DNA from: Streptomyces zagrosensis
GTDB taxonomy: Bacteria > Actinomycetota > Actinomycetes > Streptomycetales > Streptomycetaceae
Assembly (NCBI RefSeq): GCF_014203645.1
Contig: NZ_JACHJL010000022.1
Location: 62,001 to 126,000 of the forward strand
Length of the DNA stretch: 64,000 nucleotides
Direction: 5' to 3'
The stretch's first letter is position 1; the number at the start of each line of letters is the position of its first letter. The translations under genes and the position numbers were made by a program. A model generated the notes under the pieces. That model was not told where the DNA came from. It searched no databases and saw only the letters and a program-made list of their open reading frames with translations. Below, piece by piece: positions 7,854-16,409 of the stretch.

Positions 7854-8857
7854 CGCAGAAGCCCGAACACACCGGGCTCTCCGACGCGCTCGTCCGCTTC
7901 GACGACGTCCGAAAGTCCTTCCGCACCGCGCGCGGACGTCGGCAGCAGGCCCTGGACGGATTCTCTATGTCCATTCCCCGGGGTTCGGTCGTGGGGCTTC
8001 TGGGACCGAACGGCTCAGGCAAAACCACTGCCCTCAAAACTCTCCTCGGCCTTGTCCGGGCCGACAGCGGCAGTGTTCACGCCTTCGGCCACGCGCTCCC
8101 CAAGGACCAGCGGTACGTCGCCGGTCGCATGGGCGCGCTCATCGAGGGGCCGGCGTTCAACGCCTCGTTGACCGGCGAGCACAACCTCCGGCTGATCGGC
8201 GAGCTGCACGGCGCGGGGCCCGCCGAGGTGGCCGACGCGCTGGAACTGGTCGGGATCGCGCACGCCGCCCGGCGCGCCTACTCCGGTTACTCCCTCGGCA
8301 TGAAGCAGCGGCTCGGCGTGGCCGGGGCCCTGATCTCCGATCCCGAACTCCTCGTCCTCGACGAGCCCATGAACGGGCTCGATCCAGAAGCCGTGCGGGA
8401 CATGCGGGAGCTACTGAAGAGACTGCGCGACGAGCGCGGTATGACCGTGGTCGTCTCCTCCCACATCCTGGCCGAGGTCGAGCTGGTCTGCGACTGGGTC
8501 ACCATCGTCAGGAACGGCCGCGTCATCTGCGACGCCGGGGTCTCCGAGCTGATCTCCCGGGGGACCGAGCACCTGGTGGTGCGGGTGCACGACACGGTCA
8601 CCGAGCAGGCCGTCGCCGTACTGGAGCGGCACGGCCACACCCTCACCCGGGCCGCAGGCCCGCGCGGCACCGACGAGCTGCGGATGCCCGCCCCCCGGCC
8701 GCACCCGCACGCGCCCGAAGTGCTGAGGCTGCTGACCGCCCAGGACGTGTATCCGCGCGAGCTGCTGGTGGAGTCCGTCTCCCTGGAGGACATCTACGTC
8801 GCGGCGGTCCGGGCCGCCGACGCCGCAGCGGAGGACGGCCCCTTTGAACGCCGTTGA
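7850..8857 (+). CDS. ABC transporter ATP-binding protein
   Basis: 335 residues, starting with GTG inside the stop of the lipoprotein gene. It has Walker A GLLGPNGSGKTT (about residues 44-56), the signature SLGMKQRLGVAGAL, Walker B LLVLDEPMNGLDP and the H-loop SSHIL. The C-terminal 90 residues are the extension found in multidrug, antibiotic or bacitracin-type exporters (CcmA/DrrA-like). It overlaps the first permease by 14 bases and should power both membrane subunits. The substrate is unknown. Confidence 0.93.
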   Translation: MTQKPEHTGLSDALVRFDDVRKSFRTARGRRQQALDGFSMSIPRGSVVGLLGPNGSGKTTALKTLLGLVRADSGSVHAFGHALPKDQRYVAGRMGALIEGPAFNASLTGEHNLRLIGELHGAGPAEVADALELVGIAHAARRAYSGYSLGMKQRLGVAGALISDPELLVLDEPMNGLDPEAVRDMRELLKRLRDERGMTVVVSSHILAEVELVCDWVTIVRNGRVICDAGVSELISRGTEHLVVRVHDTVTEQAVAVLERHGHTLTRAAGPRGTDELRMPAPRPHPHAPEVLRLLTAQDVYPRELLVESVSLEDIYVAAVRAADAAAEDGPFERR

Positions 8858-9800
8858 CCAGGTGCGCGGCCTCGGCGCCCCGCCCTGGCGCCGCCTTGTG
8901 CGGGCCGAGCTGCACCGGCTGACCGCCCCGCCCGCCGTACGCCGTGTCACGGCCGCGCTGCCGCTGCTGGTCCTGGCCTTCGGCCTGTCGAAGCTGTTCA
9001 CCCACAGCCCCGACACCGGACCGGCGCTGCGCGAAGCAGATGCGCGCTACCAGGAGTTCATCGAACAGGCCGCTCGTACGGGCATGCCGACCGGCAGCAT
9101 CGGGCGGGACTCCTTCTTCGACGACCCGCGCTACCTGATGGAGTCGCTCTCCTTCGGCGACCTGCGCACCGTCCTGCTCGGTCTCTGCGCGGTGGCCACG
9201 GTCTTCGGGATCGTCAGCGGCGGGGCCGACTGGGCTTCGCGCGTGATGCTCACCCTCACCGCCGCCGAACCCGGGCGCGCCCGGCTCTTCCTCACCCGCG
9301 GCGTGCTGGTCGGCAGTCTCTCCATGGCGGCGACCGCCCTGTTCGGGCTGTTGCTCGTGCCGTGTCTGCTGCTCGCGGCTCATCTACGGGGGAATACGGA
9401 GGGCCTGGACTCCGCGTACTGGGCGGTGCTGGTCAGCCAGTTCCTGCGGGGCATCGTGCTCGTGGGCCTCCTGGCCCTCCTCGGCTACAGCCTGGCCGTA
9501 CTGACGCGCCACGTCCCCGCCGCCCTCGCCATCGCCTTCCTCTATCTCGCCGGCGCGGGCCGGGTCTTCGGGGGGCGGGGGCCACGACTGGCCGAGTACG
9601 ACATGGACGGCCTCACCTTCGCCGTCCTCAACGAGAAGCCCGTCATCCCCATGGCGGAGTCGAACTGCATCTCGGGCCCCGGCTGTGCGGCGACCCACGT
9701 CGACCTGACCGCCTTCGACGGCTTCGCCGGGGTCCTCCTGTATCTCCTGCCGGTCCTCGTATTGGCCCTGTGGCGCTCCACCCGAACGGACGTCGGCTGA
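8844..9800 (+). CDS. ABC-2-type permease subunit, copy 1
   Basis: 318 residues with a TTG start overlapping the ATPase gene. There is one membrane segment near residue 30-50, then an extracytoplasmic stretch (residues about 55-100, ending FFDDPRYLMESLSF), and about five more hydrophobic segments. A conserved cytoplasmic loop reads SGGADWASRVMLTLTAAEP. The C-terminus ends RSTRTDVG. It is a sister of the next gene. The stop overlaps the next start (TGATG). The two probably form a heterodimeric membrane channel. Confidence 0.88.
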   Translation: MNAVDQVRGLGAPPWRRLVRAELHRLTAPPAVRRVTAALPLLVLAFGLSKLFTHSPDTGPALREADARYQEFIEQAARTGMPTGSIGRDSFFDDPRYLMESLSFGDLRTVLLGLCAVATVFGIVSGGADWASRVMLTLTAAEPGRARLFLTRGVLVGSLSMAATALFGLLLVPCLLLAAHLRGNTEGLDSAYWAVLVSQFLRGIVLVGLLALLGYSLAVLTRHVPAALAIAFLYLAGAGRVFGGRGPRLAEYDMDGLTFAVLNEKPVIPMAESNCISGPGCAATHVDLTAFDGFAGVLLYLLPVLVLALWRSTRTDVG

Positions 9801-10750
9801 TGCCTCTCATCGCGAAACCCTCATCGCCGCCCCTAAGCCGCCTCGTCCGGGCCGAACTGCACCGGGTACTGAGTCCGAAGTCCGTTCGGTACGGCCTCCT
9901 GGCGCTCCCCGCGATCCTTTTGGCCCTTGCCGTATCCACCTTCCTCAGTCATCACACCGATGTGGCGGCGGCGTGGCGGGCGGCAGAAGCGGCCTACCGT
10001 ACGTACGCGGAGGAAGCGGCGACCCGGCCCGCGGGCTCGGTCGAGACCCTGTCCCCTCGCGAGTTCTTCGACGACCCCCGCTACCTCATGACGAAGGCGT
10101 CCTTCGTCGATCTGCGCGCCGTGCTGTCGGGGCTATCGCTGGCCGCCCTGGTTCTCGGTGTCCTCAGCGGGGGTGCCGACTGGTCGTCCCGCGTGATGCT
10201 CACCCTCACCGCGGCCGAGCCCCGGCGCACCCGTCTCTTCCTCGCCAGGGGCCTGCTCGTCACCGCGGTCGCGACCGCCACCGCCGTTTTGGCCTCGTTC
10301 TTCTTCGTGCCCCTCCTGCTGGCTGTGGCCAGCTCCAAGGGGTCCCTGGCCGAAGCGGACGGGCGGTATTGGACGGTGCTCGCCGTCATCGGGGCGCGGG
10401 GCGCGGCCCTCGTCGGCCTGGTGGCGCTGCTGGGCTATTCCCTCGCCATGCTGACCCGCCGCACGACCACGGCCCTCGGTATCGCCCTCGCCTATCTGGT
10501 CGCCTCCGGCCGCATCGTCCAGGACTACGTCCCGGCACTGGCTGAGTACCAGCTCCCCGGGATCACGTTCGCCGTCCTCAACGAGCGTCTGCTGATGGAG
10601 ACGGACCGAACCACCTGTGTCGGCGAGGCCGCCTGCCTGGCCATGCAGGAGGGCACCACAGCGACCACCGCCTTCCTCGCCCTGTCTGTTCACCTGCTCC
10701 CCGTCGTGGCGGCGGCCTGGTGGCGGTTCGCGCGCCGGGACGTCGGCTGA
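9800..10750 (+). CDS. ABC-2-type permease subunit, copy 2
   Basis: 316 residues from the ATG that overlaps the preceding stop; the frame is open further upstream but only as a shadow of copy 1. It shares the copy-1 blocks almost word for word: FFDDPRYLMTKASFVDLR, SGGADWSSRVMLTLTAAEP, LVGLVALLGYSLAMLTRR and the end RRDVG. It has the same number of membrane segments. This is a tandem duplication that has diverged, giving a two-permease exporter with one ATPase. Confidence 0.88.
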   Translation: MPLIAKPSSPPLSRLVRAELHRVLSPKSVRYGLLALPAILLALAVSTFLSHHTDVAAAWRAAEAAYRTYAEEAATRPAGSVETLSPREFFDDPRYLMTKASFVDLRAVLSGLSLAALVLGVLSGGADWSSRVMLTLTAAEPRRTRLFLARGLLVTAVATATAVLASFFFVPLLLAVASSKGSLAEADGRYWTVLAVIGARGAALVGLVALLGYSLAMLTRRTTTALGIALAYLVASGRIVQDYVPALAEYQLPGITFAVLNERLLMETDRTTCVGEAACLAMQEGTTATTAFLALSVHLLPVVAAAWWRFARRDVG

Positions 10751-10836
10751 GGTCGATCTGCGCGAGGGGGCGCCCTGGCGACCGGCGCGGCCCCTACCAG
10801 CACCTGGCCGAGCAGTTCGAGCGGCGCCTCAAGGCG

Positions 10837-11091
10837 ATGCAGCACGCTGGAGCGATGCCCGCCCCCCGCGACGGACAGATCGCCCGACTTAAGGAGGACA
10901 ACTCTGCCCTGCGGGCCCGAGTGTCCGCCCGAGACGCTGAGATCGCCGAGCTGAAGGAGTTCCGCAAGCGGGCGTTATCGCAGCTCGCGGTTCAGCACGC
11001 CGAACTGCACCGGCTGCGCCGGCAGTTCGCAGACGGCACCGTACGGCGGTTGCCCACGCAGCCCTCGGCCCCGTTCAGCTCCTGCAGCTGA
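10837..11091 (+). pseudogene. Coiled-coil protein fragment
   Basis: A frame rich in heptads: RLKEDNSALRARVSARDAEI, then AELKEFRKRALSQLAVQHAE and LHRLRRQFADGTVRRLP. Such tails occur on small helical proteins that accompany actinobacterial transposases or integrases, but the N-terminal domain is absent and upstream sequence in other frames has no matching start. I treat it as the surviving C-terminal part of a broken gene. The original family is not certain. Confidence 0.4.
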
Positions 11092-11503
11092 CCCGCCGCG
11101 GCACCCAGCCACCCCTGCTGTCCGCACAGGCCGGGGACCGGACGGCTTGGCCTTCGAGTCACGGTATGAATTCTCGGCGGTCCACTGCCCGGCGGGCACT
11201 GACAGCCACCTCTTCCATCGATCGGTCAGCTAGTCCTGCGGGTCCCTACTTTCAGGTCCCGATCACGCGGTGCCATGTGACGTACGCCCTTGGCCGCTTG
11301 GGCTGCAGAGCGCACGCCGGCTTTCAGGTGCTTTCGGCGTGTGCTCGGCGCGCAAGTTGTCGAACTGTCGTTCTACGTAAGGCGAGTTGACGTTGGTTGA
11401 TCGGACATCTATTTGAGTTTTCGCCGCCGGGACGCGGATTGGGGTGGCAGGGTGCCAGTGGGGCTCGCCAAGCTGGTCGTTCGCGGCCGGGCAGGGCCGC
11501 GGC
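11092..11503. other. Intergenic region upstream of the helicase gene
   Basis: 412 bases. No gene recognised. A possible promoter reads TTGACG near 11388, then 17 bases, then CTATTT; it would fire toward the helicase gene but is weak by eye. Confidence 0.35.
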
Positions 11504-13954
11504 ATGACAGACCGTAGTGCGGGTGGAAGGGCGTGTGGCGTGGCTTTGAAGGCGACGGCTGAGCAGGGAAAGGCCCGGGAGACGTTCGCCGCAGGTCATG
11601 ATCTGGCGTTGAGGGCCGGCGCCGGTACAGGGAAGACTGCGGTGCTGGTGATGATGGGGTCGGCCACGCGTCGGCGGGGTTTGTACGTGGCCTTCAACAG
11701 TCAGAACACGGACGAGGCCAGGGGCCGGTTCGCGAGGAACGTGGAGTGCCGGACCTCGCACTCGCTGGCCCATCGGGCAGTTGGCCGTGAGTTCCAGGGC
11801 CGGCTCGATGTCTCTCGGTACATGCCGTTGAAGCACACCGCGCAGTTACTGGGGTTAGACCGTGACTTGGCGGTGGGTACGAGACGACTGAGAGCGACGA
11901 CGCAGGCGCGACTCGTCATGGAGATGGTCCGACGCTTTTGCTACAGCACCGATGAGCAGGTGGCGGCGCGGCATCTCGGGCCGGTGAACGGGCTGGACGA
12001 TCTGGGTGCGCAGTACCTGGCGGAAGTGCTGTTGAAGAGAGCCCGGTGGGCATGGGAGGACATCTGTTCGCCCAACGGAGAGCTGCCGTTCCAGCACGAT
12101 CACTACCTGAAGATGTGGGCGCTGACACGGCCGCGCTTGCCCGCGGACTTTGTGCTGCTGGACGAGGCGCAGGACACCAACCCGGTCCTTGAGGAGATCT
12201 TCCTGGCACAGGATGCCCAACGGGTGTGTGTCGGAGATCCTGCGCAGCAGATCTATGAGTGGCGGCACGCCAAGGACATCATGAGTGGGTTTCCGGGGCG
12301 GCAGCTTGAGCTGACGGAGTCGTTCAGGTTCGGTCCACCGATCGCACAGGTGGCGAACCGGTGGTTGCGGGCTGCGTCATCGACGATGCGACTGATCGGG
12401 CGAGCCGGCGGGTCTTCTAGGTTGGGGCGGGTGGAGTTTCCCGATGCGGTGTTGTGCAGGGGGAACGCTGACGCGCTGGCTGAAGTGCTGCGCTTCCTCG
12501 AGGAGGGCGTGCCTGTCGCGCTGGTCGGTGGCGGTAAGCCGCTTATGAAGATCGCTGAGGCGGCGATCGATCTCCAGGCCGGTCGGCGAACCTCGCACCA
12601 TGAGCTGTTTCTGTTCTCCTCATGGGGTGAGGTGCAGGAGTACGCCGAGCAGGACTCTGCCGCAGCGGAGCTGAAGGCGATCGTGGAGATAGTGGACACC
12701 TACGGGCCGCAGCAGATCATCGCGGCCGTCAGGCGGATGGTTGAGGAGAAGGACGCGCGGGTGGTGGTGTCCACCGTGCATAAAGCCAAGGGGCGCGAGT
12801 GGCGGCGAGTGCGGGTCGGGGGTGGGTTCGCTCCCTCACCTGGTGAGACTGGGCGCCGGGGGGTGTCGCCGGCGGAGGCGCGGCTGGTCTACGTGGCGGT
12901 AACGCGCGCTCGGGAGGTCTTGGACCTGACGGGGCTTGAGTGGGCCGAGGCTCAGATCCGCGGGGCCTCGCGCGGCTCGCTGACGAGCTCCCCGGAGGGT
13001 GTGCCGTTGGGAGCGCTGCCGTTGACGAAGCAGCTTGAGTACCCGCGCTCGCCGATGTCGAAGTTCTTCAGCCGGCATCTGCCGCGTACGGAGCAGGTGC
13101 TTGATTCCTACCTGCGACAGTCTCGGGAACTTCCGCCCAGCGTACAGCCCATGGATGAGCGACGTCCCCACTACTCAGCCCTTGGTCATACGATCGACTA
13201 CCGCCTCCGGCTCGGCCTAGGGCACGGTCCTGGAAGTGCGGTCGCCATGGGTGTTCGCCTTCTTGGCGCTTCCCGCGTGCTGGAAGGTGCGCCCTCGCCT
13301 GAGGTACGGGCGGCGCTGTATACGGCCGGCACCCAGCTACTGGCTCGCCTTCAGTCCCATGTGGAAGGCGAACTCCACCTGGATGAGGAGGAACTGACTC
13401 GGCTGTGTCACGTGGCAGGCTTCTACGAAGCGGTCTACCGCAGCGGCGTCTTCGCCCGGCGCCGGAACCTGCTCACACTGGCTCAAGCGGATACGACCTT
13501 GCAGAATCTGGTTGCCGCGGTGCCGGCGTATGTGCTGGAAGACATCGCGGAACAGGTGGCACTGGCACACGAGCCGTTCGCGCCGTTTAGGCGCTTGCCG
13601 GCGGAGCAGCGGGTGTGCGGCCCCGTGTTCACCGGCAGTGCCGATCTGGGTGGTGCCGACGCTGACTTCATCGTTGGAGGCCTGCTGATCGACTGCAAGG
13701 CCACCACCCGTCCGCACAAGCTCGATCGCACCGCTGTGCAGCAACTGGCCGGGTACCTCTTACTCGACTACGACGACGCGTACGGCATCGACCGGGTCGG
13801 CTTCTACCTCTCCCGCCAAGGGGCACTGATCACTTGGGAGGTCTCGGAGTTCCTCAGGGCCTTGGGAGCTGCCGTCCCCCTGGTCAGGCTGCGCACTCTG
13901 CTGCGTGATCACCTTCGCCAGGCGAGCCGCTCCACGCCACCGGTGGAGAGCTGA
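11504..13954 (+). CDS. UvrD/FBH1-like helicase with C-terminal PD-(D/E)XK-type nuclease domain
   Basis: 816 residues from ATG 11504; GTG 11540, with GGAAGG 10 bases upstream, is an equally good start. Residues 25-480 are a superfamily 1 helicase: Q-motif-like TAEQGKARETFA, Walker A AGAGTGKT (Lys44), then YVAFNSQNTDEA and RTSHSLAHR as in FBH1-type UvrD proteins, Walker B LLDEAQD (Asp220-Glu221), GDPAQQIYEWR, STVHKAKGREW and motif VI YVAVTRARE. Residues about 600-816 are a separate domain with AGFYEAVYRSG and, decisively, GGADADFIVGGLLIDCKATT: Asp719 or 721, ten residues, then Asp730-x-Lys732, the core of PD-(D/E)XK nucleases (RecB and Cas4 type), followed by a QLAGYLLL helix. It should unwind and cut DNA, in repair or defence. 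It stands alone, without AddAB/RecBCD partners. Confidence 0.88.
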   Translation: MTDRSAGGRACGVALKATAEQGKARETFAAGHDLALRAGAGTGKTAVLVMMGSATRRRGLYVAFNSQNTDEARGRFARNVECRTSHSLAHRAVGREFQGRLDVSRYMPLKHTAQLLGLDRDLAVGTRRLRATTQARLVMEMVRRFCYSTDEQVAARHLGPVNGLDDLGAQYLAEVLLKRARWAWEDICSPNGELPFQHDHYLKMWALTRPRLPADFVLLDEAQDTNPVLEEIFLAQDAQRVCVGDPAQQIYEWRHAKDIMSGFPGRQLELTESFRFGPPIAQVANRWLRAASSTMRLIGRAGGSSRLGRVEFPDAVLCRGNADALAEVLRFLEEGVPVALVGGGKPLMKIAEAAIDLQAGRRTSHHELFLFSSWGEVQEYAEQDSAAAELKAIVEIVDTYGPQQIIAAVRRMVEEKDARVVVSTVHKAKGREWRRVRVGGGFAPSPGETGRRGVSPAEARLVYVAVTRAREVLDLTGLEWAEAQIRGASRGSLTSSPEGVPLGALPLTKQLEYPRSPMSKFFSRHLPRTEQVLDSYLRQSRELPPSVQPMDERRPHYSALGHTIDYRLRLGLGHGPGSAVAMGVRLLGASRVLEGAPSPEVRAALYTAGTQLLARLQSHVEGELHLDEEELTRLCHVAGFYEAVYRSGVFARRRNLLTLAQADTTLQNLVAAVPAYVLEDIAEQVALAHEPFAPFRRLPAEQRVCGPVFTGSADLGGADADFIVGGLLIDCKATTRPHKLDRTAVQQLAGYLLLDYDDAYGIDRVGFYLSRQGALITWEVSEFLRALGAAVPLVRLRTLLRDHLRQASRSTPPVES

Positions 13955-14074
13955 TCGCGAGCTGCGTTAGCGAGGACCGGCTCACGCGCGCAGTGCGCTG
14001 CGAGCACGGTGAGTGCGAGGAGACCAACCGCATCGGGGCTCGCCCTGTCGCCGGCATGCTTCAGCTTCTTGTTC

Positions 14075-14512
14075 TCAGCGCAGTTGCTCGGCCAGCCCGA
14101 TGATGATGCCTGCCGGTCCGCGGAGGTAGCAGAGGAGATAGCTGTTCTCGAACCGGGCGATCTCGCCGACGAGTTCGGCACCGTGAGGGCGCAGGCGAGC
14201 AACGGTGTCCTTGACGTCGCGACGGCGAACATACGCGGTGCGTCCCCACAATGTTGTGCGGTCGGTTGCGGGGCCCTGCGCTGATCACGGCGGGGCTACG
14301 TATTTCGCCAGCTCAAGCCGGCTGTGACCGTCCGGGGTTCGGACCATCGCGACGTCGCAGCGGACGCCGTCGAGCCCGGTGCACTGGTCGGCAAAGGGGC
14401 CCTCGACCTCCGCTCTGCCCTCCGGCTCCATACCGAGTTCCACGAAGAACGCGATCGCACCGTCCAGGTCCTCGACGACGATGCCGACGTTGTCCATCCG
14501 TTGAACCGCCAT
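14075..14512 (-). pseudogene. VOC (glyoxalase/bleomycin-resistance type) protein, frameshifted
   Basis: The N-terminal half is intact (MAVQRMDNVGIVVEDLDGAI, then FFVELGMEPEG, ending LELAKYVAPP and TGA at 14285-14287). Downstream coding sequence continues in other phases: VISAGPRNRPHNIVGTHRV from 14288, a short MFAV piece, then DVKDTVARLRPHGAELVGEI and GPAGIIIGLAEQLR to a stop at 14075. Restoring single bases near 14287, 14232 and 14220 would rebuild a normal protein of about 145 residues. Several small indels without large loss indicate a recent pseudogene, or possibly assembly errors. Confidence 0.75.
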
Positions 14513-14553
14513 GCTGGCTTCTCAACCAACAGCGTCCGGTGAGCCCGAACCCC

Positions 14554-15516
14554 TCAGTAGCTCGGTGGTCCCGACCCGAGGGAGATGAGGCCCCGGGTGC
14601 GTAGCGTGCGATAGGTGACGATCTCTTCCGAGCGGGTGCGGGCGACCTGGTCGCGGTAGTGGTGATCGAGTGAGCGCACCAGCTTGGCCCGGCCGACGTG
14701 CCGGTCGCACTGGGCATCGGCGACCGCGATGGCGATGTCCTCGGGAACCTTCGAGTTCTTGCCGCGTGTGCTCTTGCTCTTCTCAGTCTCCTCGCGGACG
14801 GCGGTGGCGGCAGTTCGGGCCGCCTCGGGAGTGCGGTAGGTGTGCCCGCTCTCTCTCATGCACCGCCGCCACGGTTCCTCAGTGTGGCGGAGTCGCTTGT
14901 CGTCGGAGACCAGCCGAAGGACCTCTGTCTCGACATTGATGGCCACCATCTGCGCCTTGAGCCAGGTCCGGAGATCTCCGTACAGGTGCTTCTCGGTTCG
15001 CGCGACGCACCCGTCCTCGTTCATGAACGCGACGCTCCGGTCCGGCAGGCGGACGCTGATCCGGTGTTGGGGGGTGCCGGAGAGCGCGTGCCCGTATCGC
15101 TGCTGACGGCTCTTGGAGAGCGAGCGCAGATGAGCGGCGTTGGGATCACGTCCCGCCTGGGGAGAGGCCTCGGAGGGGGCCGCTCCGTAGCCATGGCGCC
15201 GACGCAGCTCAACATCGTCTCCGCGCCGCGGGTCCTGGGTGGGGTCCGGTGGGGACGGCCGGTGCCACCGTGCGGGGCGGTAGACCTGACCGCGCTGTGC
15301 CATGCATGCGGCCCGGAGCTCTTGTTCGGCCTGGAACAGCCGCTTTTGCTCGGTGAGGCTGCCTCGGACCTTGGCGAGCTCCGAGCCCTTGAGAGGTGAC
15401 GGGGTTGAGGCAGGGGAAGAGGAGGCGTCTTGCGAGGTGCAACCCGTTGCCCAAAGCAGGAGAGCCAAGGCGTACACGATCACCGCGTGCGGGCGCAGAC
15501 AGCGACGGATGGTCAT
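14554..15516 (-). CDS. Lipoprotein of unknown function
   Basis: 320 residues from ATG 15516, with GGAGGG as ribosome site; the upstream open frame is ignored because the ATG gives a proper signal peptide with lipobox ATGC (Cys26). A Ser/Pro-rich linker follows, then a helical, very basic and acidic domain with cysteines in the settings CMAQRG, DGCVART, RRCMRESGHTY and AQCDRH. The W-x-x-C-M-x-x-x-G pattern recurs in secreted Streptomyces proteins of unknown role. Exported and membrane-anchored; no enzyme motif seen. It lies 100 bases downstream of the I36 inhibitor gene on the same strand. Confidence 0.75.
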   Translation of the reverse strand: MTIRRCLRPHAVIVYALALLLWATGCTSQDASSSPASTPSPLKGSELAKVRGSLTEQKRLFQAEQELRAACMAQRGQVYRPARWHRPSPPDPTQDPRRGDDVELRRRHGYGAAPSEASPQAGRDPNAAHLRSLSKSRQQRYGHALSGTPQHRISVRLPDRSVAFMNEDGCVARTEKHLYGDLRTWLKAQMVAINVETEVLRLVSDDKRLRHTEEPWRRCMRESGHTYRTPEAARTAATAVREETEKSKSTRGKNSKVPEDIAIAVADAQCDRHVGRAKLVRSLDHHYRDQVARTRSEEIVTYRTLRTRGLISLGSGPPSY

Positions 15517-15616
15517 TGCAGGGCCCTCCCTGGGGTGTAGTTCGCACGGTCCCGAGCGCAGGTCCGCGCCCAGGGCCGTGCGAACGTCGGTGGGGTCGGA
15601 CTTCCTGCGGTACTGC

Positions 15617-16015
15617 TCAGCAGTCCCTGGTCCACTTGTTGCCCGAACCACTGTCGTTGGGCCTGTGCTGGGTCCAGCCCCTGCCGTCGGGGAGACAACC
15701 CAGTGGGGTTCGGTAGTTGATGTCCCGGTAGAGGTAGACGCCCATACCGGATGTGCCGCCGTTCCAGGAGGAGGAATCGTTGTCGTCGATGGCCCAGGCC
15801 TTCCAGCTGGGGTTGTTATCCGCGAAGAGGTACTCGCTGCCCCCGTAGTTGGCGTTCGAGTAGACGCAGTAGTACCCGGTGTTGCAGGTGTGCGCTGAGG
15901 TGGCGGTCGGGTCGGAGTCCATTGACTCCGCCTCGGCTGCCGGGGCGAACACGAGGCATCCGCCGGCGAGAGTCATACCTGCGGCGAGCCCGGCAAGCTT
16001 CGAGCGAATCGACAT
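15617..16015 (-). CDS. Secreted peptidase-inhibitor family I36 protein
   Basis: 132 residues. There is a Sec signal peptide (residues 1-30, ending AEA), a ribosome site GGAAGGAC, then a beta/gamma-crystallin-like I36 domain: CNTGYYCVYSNANYGGSEY, WAIDDNDSSSWNGGTSGMGV, then YLYRDINYRTPLGC and a C-terminal Cys. Four cysteines probably make two disulfides. I36 members such as the Streptomyces metalloproteinase inhibitor SMPI inhibit metallopeptidases, but many homologues are only structural. Acts outside the cell. Confidence 0.9.
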   Translation of the reverse strand: MSIRSKLAGLAAGMTLAGGCLVFAPAAEAESMDSDPTATSAHTCNTGYYCVYSNANYGGSEYLFADNNPSWKAWAIDDNDSSSWNGGTSGMGVYLYRDINYRTPLGCLPDGRGWTQHRPNDSGSGNKWTRDC

Positions 16016-16409
16016 TGACTGTCCTTCCTGGGCCGGTACGAGCTATCACCAGCCCTGCTGCGGATAGTTCGGGTCTTGCACGGCCGTTCTGTCGGACACG
16101 GTTCGGACCGGGTACGTGCCGCCGGATGGTGCGTAGGCGTGTCGCCTGATGTGTCGAATTCCCTGCCCGTTCTCCACTCCGGGCCGCGGCTTCGTGGTGA
16201 TGCACGTACTGATGCCGAGGGGTTCCCCACGGTCGCCGTACTTTCGGCTCGGAGATCAACTCACGGCCACCGCTCTTGGCGTGAAGTCGAGTGCCGACGA
16301 CATCTCGACGCCTGCCATGCTCACACCTGGCCACAGCAAGCCGCCATGGTTTCGGTTCTGACCGAACAGTGGCCGTCCCAGGGGACTTCGCACACGGGGA
16401 GCGACTCTT
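16016..16409. other. Divergent intergenic region
   Basis: 394 bases between the I36 gene and the regulator. Nothing beyond presumed divergent promoters was recognised. Confidence 0.4.

Noticed and set aside
9362..9799. N-terminal extension of the second permease frame
   Set aside because: It is an out-of-frame shadow of the first permease; ATG 9800 overlaps the preceding stop.
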